In this document: piece after piece, positions 57,801 to 64,000 of the stretch
Layout: every line of letters begins with the position of its first letter
Position numbering within the stretch: position 1 is the stretch's first letter
Source: Clavulina sp. PMI_390
Lineage: Eukaryota; Basidiomycota; Agaricomycetes; Cantharellales; Hydnaceae
DNA length: 64,000 nucleotides
Assembly (NCBI GenBank): GCA_015039315.1
Contig: WIDE01000030.1
Coordinates: 29,315-93,314 of the forward strand
Direction of reading: 5' to 3'
Made by a program: the position numbers and the translations under genes
The notes under the pieces: generated by a model
The model's database searches: none
The model's input: the letters and a program-made list of their open reading frames with translations, nothing else
Told to the model about the DNA's origin: nothing

Positions 57801-59888
57801 TTTTTGCAGGTTAGACTGAGTTCAACCGATAAAGGGGGCGACAGAGGTGCTGTTAGCTCAATTTCGCATTCACAAGCCATATATAGTGACGACAAGTAAA
57901 TATTGGGGACTATTGCTGGTGCCAGTGGTGATGACGTGAAGCGGGTGTCAAGAAGATGTTGCGAGAAAATCGACAAATCAAGTTCCGCTGAATCCAAAAC
58001 GGAAGGCTCTCACCTGACACTCTTAGATAATTTGATCAAAACTGTCAGATAGCGAGCGCTGCCTCCAACGGCGAACTCGTTCAGCGGGCATGTTTGTGTG
58101 GCCATTAGCTTCGCCTATCGCAAGGCACTGCGCAATAAATCAAGGGGATGATGTATTCGGAGTTGCGGACTCGAATGGGATGGCCAAACATAGGATCCTA
58201 AGGTATCCTCATTCTCAGAGCTTGGCTCCATCTTAAGGTCCGCCAAATAAAGCACAACAATTGAGCCATTTTCTGCCCGAGATGTCGTCTAACTATATCT
58301 TGTTCAAGATGGATACTCGATTCAAAATCCTCGCAAACATCGAGTGGCCGCATGTCCCCGTGGCCTGACCATTTTAACGTATCACCCTAGACCCCAAGAG
58401 TGTCATGATGGTTAAGATTTGAAAATGGGTACGTCATTCCGAGGCGCCACGAAGCTAAGGCTCCAATATTTCTCGCCCTCCTATCGGACCACCACCTGGT
58501 CCAAGCGTGGTACAAGGGCTGCTTTGACCTCTTTGTGACTCAACATTCGTCCAACACCTCCTAACCCCTGTTAGCGCATACTCGATCACTGCACATTTGG
58601 ATATCACATTTGCGAGTTAAATCAAACGGCGAATCAGACCTCAGGATTTGATCATGGACTTCGTTTGGTTGGCCATTCTTGCAGTTAGGCGCTTCATCTA
58701 GCCCTCCTGAATTTCGCATCCCTGGTCTTACCCACATAGCGTAATAAGGTAGCATATGGTATCGCCCTATCTGAGCCGACCTAGTCACCGCTACCTAAGT
58801 GATTTCAGGTTGCGCTGCCGATTCACGTGATCGATCATTTGCAGAAGAGTTATGGGTATCTATCAGTAGTGCCTAGTATTGCGGGCAGAAATTAATCGAC
58901 TAGTCCATCAGCTCATTTTTGTGGAACTCACCTAGCCACAGGCAATCTGGTCCAGTATTGTACTAGTGTTTCTTGGAGCACATGGAAAGAAGGCTATCCA
59001 AATACAGCTCAAGCTGATAGATTTGACTGCGGAGGCCTCCACCGACCAAATCACGCGCTAACACAGCCGCGCTAGTTGTCAAACTATGGGCACACGCCCA
59101 AATGTTTGAAATCGATGCCTTTTTTCAAAGGTATGTCTCCATTATTTCTTTTCCTGGCTCATCCGAGGCGGTCGGACTTTAGATCCGGCTTCTAATCCAA
59201 TCAAAGCTCTCAGGTCGCTATTTACGAATAGGGCCTTTTCTGTGTCAACGCGCTGTCATTGAGGCACATGTATCAACATCCATCAAACTCGTGCGCTGAT
59301 GGGACACACCTCTTGGCCATCAACAAGTCCCAGGTTCGTATCATCTTACTTCAACAAGATACCGCACGAGCCAAATTTGGCATGTGTGGGGCTCGGAGCT
59401 TCGACTGAGCGCCTGTCACTGTCAGACTTTGTCTCACTGTGCGAAGCAAGCCAAATAGACGCACATATTCAGCCAAATTCGATGCCTCTTCGGCGGCATT
59501 GGAGACTAGACTCGACAGGAATGTCGAGTCAGATGCCTCTCACCATCTACAGAGGCCAAAAATAAATCGGGGCGAAACAGCTCATTGCTCTGTCCCCTTT
59601 CTTGGCATCTATGCTCGACTTGAGGCACTCCAACCGACCTACTCAAGCTGTCCTGGCTGATCTTGGCTCCAAGTTGTGTATCAAATTGGAAAGATTCGCT
59701 CCAATAAATCCGCGGATATCGGTTTAAAGGCTTTGGACTTGGCAAGCCAATACGTACGATTATCAAGCTGGCTGAGAAATCTGCCGGATCTGCAGTAAGA
59801 TCCACTTTGAAACATTGCCACTAGTATTAGTAGCTGGAATCGAATACATGCGGCCTCTCCCTCCCTCTGGGCTCTCTCTTCCACTATT
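57801..59888. promoter_or_regulatory. Divergent upstream region, CYP 2 and MFS transporter
   Basis: A 2.1 kb spacer without a recognised gene, upstream of both the P450 (minus) and the transporter (plus). One perfect 8-bp-arm hairpin lies at 59509-59530. Short frames at 59299-59660 overlap each other on both strands and have no domain. A spacer this long could carry control sites for both genes. Confidence 0.5.
59509..59530. repeat. Perfect inverted repeat, 8-bp arms
   Basis: Arms gactcgac (59509-59516) and gtcgagtc (59523-59530) with a 6-base loop, about 360 bases upstream of the transporter start. Could be a dyad binding site or a chance palindrome. Confidence 0.6.
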
Positions 59889-62385
59889 ATGTCTGCCATT
59901 AGTACGCCATCAACCCTGACACCGACCACGACGAGGAACGAGTGGGTGCAGGACACTAGGCAACTGCCCCCCTCGCCGCTCGCCTCTCAGTCCACGGTTG
60001 TCGAAAAAGAAGAGATCTCCGATATCGGTAAACTGCGAACTTTTGGCATAATTGCGAATTGCACGCTGGTTATGATGAATAACATGGGGAATGGGCCCGC
60101 GTTTGTACGTTTTTTCAGCAATCAACTATCACAGAGTTGCTGAGTGAAAGGTGCTGCACTCATGGTATAGACCGTGGCACTCCCGGACCTCGCTAGGGAC
60201 CTCAGTATCACGCCCGCGAATATCCAATGGGTCATTAGTGCATATGCTATCAGCTGTGTAAGTTATGCTCTTTTACACCGTTTTTGTCGCCAATTGGCAT
60301 TTCGTCGTCATCTCCCCGATGGAAAAGGGCGATTGGACTCAAGTCACTCTGTGATACCGCGCTTTGTCCTCCATTTGCGCGATTTTCTGAAGTGGGGAAC
60401 GCTCCTACCTTCTCGTGAGACCTCGCGGGAATTCTTTTCTATTTTTTTCATGCTGTGGTCTATCCGTGATCTCAACGGGAAAACAAGTTGCTGACAATAC
60501 TTATTCTGTTACTGACATCACCCCTCCCCATTGACCTAACACTGTTGATCACAACAATGACTGACCAAAGTGCTTCCTCCTCCTTCTGGGAACGCTTGCC
60601 GACATGTACGGCCGTCGCAACATGCTCCTCATCGCTACATTGTGGACCGGAGCATGGGGGCTTGGATGTGGCTTCGCACCGGATGAAGTGAGTGTGGATG
60701 TGATGCGTGCGCTACAGGGCCTTGGACCCGCAGGTGCCATCCCCGCGTGCATGGGTATCTTGGCACAGAGCTTTCCCGAGGGCACAAGCATCCGCACAAT
60801 AGCTTTCGCTACATTCTCAAGCGGCGCCCCTATTGGGGCTGCGCTGGCCAATGTGCTTAGCGGATTCTTGACGGAGTATACGCAGTATGTTTCATGTCAC
60901 TCTATTCCTTCACCCCGCCAATATACATGGACCGGTTCTAATATGATGCTCCTTTCGTGTAGTCCTGGCTGGAGATATGCCTTATGGGCTCAAGCTGGCC
61001 TCTCTTTTCTCACAACGTTGATGACGCTCGTCTTCATCTTCCCTGACTCCCAGACGCACCTCGCAGGCAAACCGTTCTCCGCGCGCCGTGGCCTGTGGAA
61101 AACGATTGACTGGTTCGGGATTGCCCTCATCACTTCGGGTCTCATCCTTCTCGTCTTTTCTATTGGGTACGGAGAGAGTGCGACGCCTCACCAATGGAAA
61201 ACACCGTACATCCCCGTACTGCTGATCCTCTCTGCCATCCTCATCATTGCGTTCGTGTTCTGGGAGGCGCACCTGGGAGGGTGGCCTTCGCAAGATATGG
61301 ACGAGAGCTTTAGCACTGGGCTCCAGCCGCTATTGAAGTTGTCCATCTTTAAACGGGGAGAATGGGCGCTGTCAGCCATGTTGGGGATTGCACTGTTCGT
61401 GTGGGCTGGGTTCACAGGCTGGATATTCTTCGCTGTGGTAAGTTTCATTGCTGCGTGTCTGAAACCTAGGTTCTAAATATTTCTCTACGGGCGAACTATA
61501 CATGTACAGCTTTACTACCAGAGCTATCTTGGACTTGCACCTGTTCCTCAAATGCTGCGTCTCTTGCCGACTACTGGCGCTGGCTTGTTCGCGAATATTA
61601 GCGGTATGTCTTTCTTCTGCCGATACATTGATGCACATAGCTGACGTTCTATCGATTTCCAGTGGCTATTCTCGTTGGCCGCGTGCACGGTCTCTTCCTC
61701 GTCAGTACGTATACCCCCTCGCATCCTGATATTCTATCGTTCTCATTCTGATGAAATATGCTTTTTTAGTGGCTGGGTGTATCTTGACATCGCTTGCACC
61801 ACTTCTGTTTGCCGTGATTGATGTCGACGAGACGTTTTGGACGTATGGGTTCTTCTCCGCTATCCTCTGTGTTTTCGGTTCGGATTAGTAAGTCTTTGTA
61901 CATGGTGGCTCGATTGACAATTGAGTTGCAATCAACCCTGTAGCATTTTCGTGAGCGGTACTCTCCTGATGGCAAAAGTATCCCGTCCAGAAGAGCAGTC
62001 CCTCTCTGGCGGGCTCTTCATTATTGTCACCCAGGTCAGCTCTTACTCTTGGCCGTTTCTTTTCTATACCCATTCACCTACCCCTCTCTAATACCTTATG
62101 CAGATCGGGACCTCGATCGGCCTCTCCTTGTGCTCCATCGTCATGGACCACCTCGCAGCGCGGAAAGCGCGTGAGCTCGGCTCTGTTGTGGGATCTGGCG
62201 CACAGGCGATCAATAATGCACCGCGCGAGGCGCTCTTGGCAGGATATCGCGGCGCGCAGTGGGTCAACTTTGGATATTGCATGATGGGCTTGATATTAGC
62301 GGTGTTGTTTTTGCGGCATGTGGGGATTGTAGCGCCAGAGGGGCCACCGGGGAAATCGGAGGACGGGGAGAAGACAACTGCATAA
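59889..62385 (+). CDS. Major facilitator transporter, DHA2 (14-TM) drug:H+ antiporter type
   Basis: Integral membrane exporter. The ATG at 59889 opens a hydrophilic cytosolic N-terminus (MSAISTPSTLTPTTTRNEWV). TM1 is at FGIIANCTLVMMNNMGNGPA, then TVALPDLARDLSITPANIQW and VISAYAIS. Motif A is GTLADMYGRRN near 60590-60625. ALQGLGPAGAIPACMGILAQ and FSSGAPIGAALANVLSGF (motif C-like, antiporter) follow. The central and second-half helices include WFGIALITSGLILLVFSIGY, FVFWEAHLGG, LYYQSYLGLAP, GTLLMAKVSRPEEQSLSGGL and FIIVTQIGTSIGLSLCSIV. The C-terminus is LRHVGIVAPEGPPG, stop at 62385. The SGGL-x-Q...G block is typical of the 14-helix DHA2 branch. The intron after VISAYAIS is long (about 310 bases). 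Likely exports small organic compounds; next to P450 genes it could export their product. Confidence 0.85.
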
Positions 62386-63034
62386 GTTGTCCATGGTGGT
62401 GGCATTCTTTCCTGCGATGAGAAGCGAATGTGTACGATACTGACATTGATGTAGTTCTTATGTGATGATGCTTCTAGCTTTCTGGGACAACCAATCCCTC
62501 CTTCTATCTCGTACTCTACCCATCTATTCATCCCTTATTAACCCATTCAAAAACGCACCCCAAACCGAGCCATGCCAATACCAGCGTTAGGTATTGTATC
62601 GCAGGCGGTTGTTGAACCAGGAACCGCCGATAGTTGACGACGGCATAGCTTGGACGATGTTAGCGTCTAGTGTTACTGACTGAAATCGAATAGCACGCGC
62701 GGTTCATCAATGATGTTACACAAACGAAGTGGCGGTCTCTCGGACTAATCGCTTGGGGCCCGAAGTTTTGTTCCGAGGCACATGCAAAGGTGGGGAGCAA
62801 CAGCCCGATGACACAACAAGATCGAACAGGTCTGGGTTTCCAGGACTTATGATTTGGAAATGTGGAATAAAGATATCACATAGAGTTGTATCTGTGCAGA
62901 AAAGGCAGCGGCAGTTCTGAAATGTCGATAGCTAATGCGGGGGGGACGTAAAATACAAGATATCTGAGAGTAATGTGAATAAGCGGAGAGTTGAGGGGGC
63001 AAAAAATGACCCTTACTCACGAGGAGCAACCGTA
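62386..63034. other. Intergenic
   Basis: Converging 3' flanks of the transporter and NOP10. No gene recognised. Confidence 0.5.
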
Positions 63035-63357
63035 CTATAGAGGCTTGGTCGGCAGCTGGGAAGGCAGGATGCCGAAGCGCTTTTTGATTGTCACGCGGTG
63101 CCTTGAGAATTTGTCATCAGGAGAAAATCTAGCTGTAACAATTTCAATCATATCAGCATGGTCTGAGGAAGGCTGAAGTAATAGGGTTTCAAGGCTGTAC
63201 CAGGGTGTGCAGATTTTGTGACTTTGCCGTCGGCGGTGATTTTCTATCAGGAGAGAAAGGATGTCAGGAACGAGACGGTCGAAAATAGATCAGAAATACA
63301 TACTTTTAGAGTGTAAACTCTGTTCCCATTGGCATCGAGCGTGTACATGAGATGCAT
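63035..63357 (-). CDS. NOP10: H/ACA snoRNP subunit NOP10
   Basis: Small core protein of H/ACA ribonucleoproteins, which guide pseudouridylation of rRNA and snRNA. Three exons too short for a long frame join to exactly 64 residues, the family's usual length. Exon 1 (63357-63304) is [18 protein letters not shown], exon 2 is [14 protein letters not shown], and exon 3 opens [20 protein letters not shown] and ends in PTKPL at 63035. It matches the NOP10 pattern throughout: [41 protein letters not shown]. Like other eukaryotic forms it lacks the archaeal zinc-binding cysteines. It is divergent from the partial gene at the window's right end. Confidence 0.95.
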
Positions 63358-63691
63358 GATGAAGAATAGTTATGTGTTAGTCTATTTGGCTATGTGATGT
63401 AATAATGGCGCCGGAGATGAGTGGCCCGATTGAATGGGTCTAATCTTGCGCGGAGTGATGCGAACGACAACAACCTAAGTACTGCCACCATGCCAGGGTA
63501 AACCACGCGTTTTTATCCCTACAAAATCGCGAATGCTCACCTTTGACCTTGTAGGAGATCTGCCTACGAGTCTGCGTCCGATGTGGAGTCGCTGGATGAG
63601 CAAGGTGAGCCACAGTGACGTCTGGGTCGTGGGTGGCTGTATTTACCCCCACGTTTTTTTCTCTCTTGCCTTTCCAGAGCGTGATGATGAG
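63358..63691. promoter_or_regulatory. Shared upstream region, NOP10 and next gene
   Basis: A 334-base spacer between divergent starts. It has an open plus-strand frame throughout, so the next gene's start could lie further upstream. No clear motif. Confidence 0.45.
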
Positions 63692-64000
63692 ATGATGAGG
63701 GCAGCAGTCAGTGCGCCTACGAGCCCAAGCCATCTTCAAACTTCCAGTGCCCCCAACATTGAGATCTCCGCCGTCGCCGAGGACAACACCAATGGGAACG
63801 GCCATCAAGCGCCCACTCCTGCCCCAGCTGCTGCAGGGCCTCCTCGCCCGGGAGTGACTCCGCTTGGAGGCGCTACGACTTCGGCCCTAGGGCGATTTCG
63901 AGCTTCAGCAAATAAGATCATTCAGATGAACAGGCACGCGTCGAAGTTTGTGATTGTACGTTTTATCACCAAAAAGCTTCTACATTGTGAATTAATATGA
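63692..64000 (+). CDS. Unidentified gene, first exon only (runs off window)
   Basis: Open frame from an ATG ATG pair at 63692-63697: MMRAAVSAPTSPSHLQTSSA, then an Asn/Pro/Ala-rich stretch (NGNGHQAPTPAPAAAGPPRP) and a more ordered end, LGRFRASANKIIQMNRHASK, before FVI. A GT donor (gtacgt) at 63956 probably ends exon 1. The frame is also open upstream to 63533, so the true start is uncertain. The disordered N-terminus followed by a basic helix gives no family assignment. Confidence 0.5.
   Translation: MMRAAVSAPTSPSHLQTSSAPNIEISAVAEDNTNGNGHQAPTPAPAAAGPPRPGVTPLGGATTSALGRFRASANKIIQMNRHASKFVIVRFITKKLLHCELI

Noticed and set aside
1..64000. tRNA genes, CRISPR arrays, intact transposons
   Set aside because: Reading for T-loop GTTCGA contexts, regularly spaced repeats, and transposase or reverse-transcriptase motifs gave no credible hit; a covariance or repeat search was not possible.

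Overview
The window is nuclear DNA of a filamentous basidiomycete, most likely an Agaricomycete. Genes on both strands are cut by many short GT-AG introns of about 50-70 bases. The inventory fits: an Agaricomycete-style white-collar photoreceptor without a visible zinc finger, two F-box proteins, fungal P450s and DHA2-type transport. A Rhizoctonia/Ceratobasidium-like source is my inference, not something the sequence proves. A 10-base run of N at 8573-8582 marks a scaffold join; its two flanks repeat each other.

Layout. 1-2.9 kb: two tandem alpha/beta hydrolases, the first cut by the window edge. 3.3-7.8 kb: importin-9/Kap114 karyopherin, running into mitochondrial ribosomal protein uS15m on the other strand. 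The end of this pair is present twice around the N gap. 11-15.8 kb: two short-chain dehydrogenases flanking a small MAPR/cytochrome-b5-like heme protein. 17.1-19.7 kb: ALG9 mannosyltransferase, divergent from an F-box gene. 22.8-31.2 kb: a segmental duplication in which a beta-trefoil (ricin-B-like) lectin gene and the 3' part of an ABC-F ATPase gene occur twice. The left ABC-F copy is a broken remnant, and the left lectin carries five tandem 39-residue repeats. 31.6-32.8 kb: mitochondrial EF-Ts, interrupted by one extra A. 33-35.3 kb: a disordered protein of unknown function. 37.4-38.4 kb: a small secreted GPI-anchored protein. 39.2-42.5 kb: white collar 1, divergent from a taxilin gene that contains a SUMO-like domain. 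46.2-47.9 kb: second F-box gene. 49.8-62.4 kb: P450, secreted agmatinase, P450 and a DHA2-family exporter, a possible small specialised-metabolism group. 63-64 kb: NOP10 and the first exon of an unidentified gene.

Housekeeping genes (importin-9, uS15m, ALG9, ABC-F, EF-Ts, NOP10) are interleaved with accessory genes that show tandem duplication (hydrolases, lectins, dehydrogenases, P450s). No tRNA, rRNA, CRISPR array or intact transposon was recognised by reading. Exon edges were worked out by eye from splice signals and family conservation and may be off by a few bases in many-intron genes.
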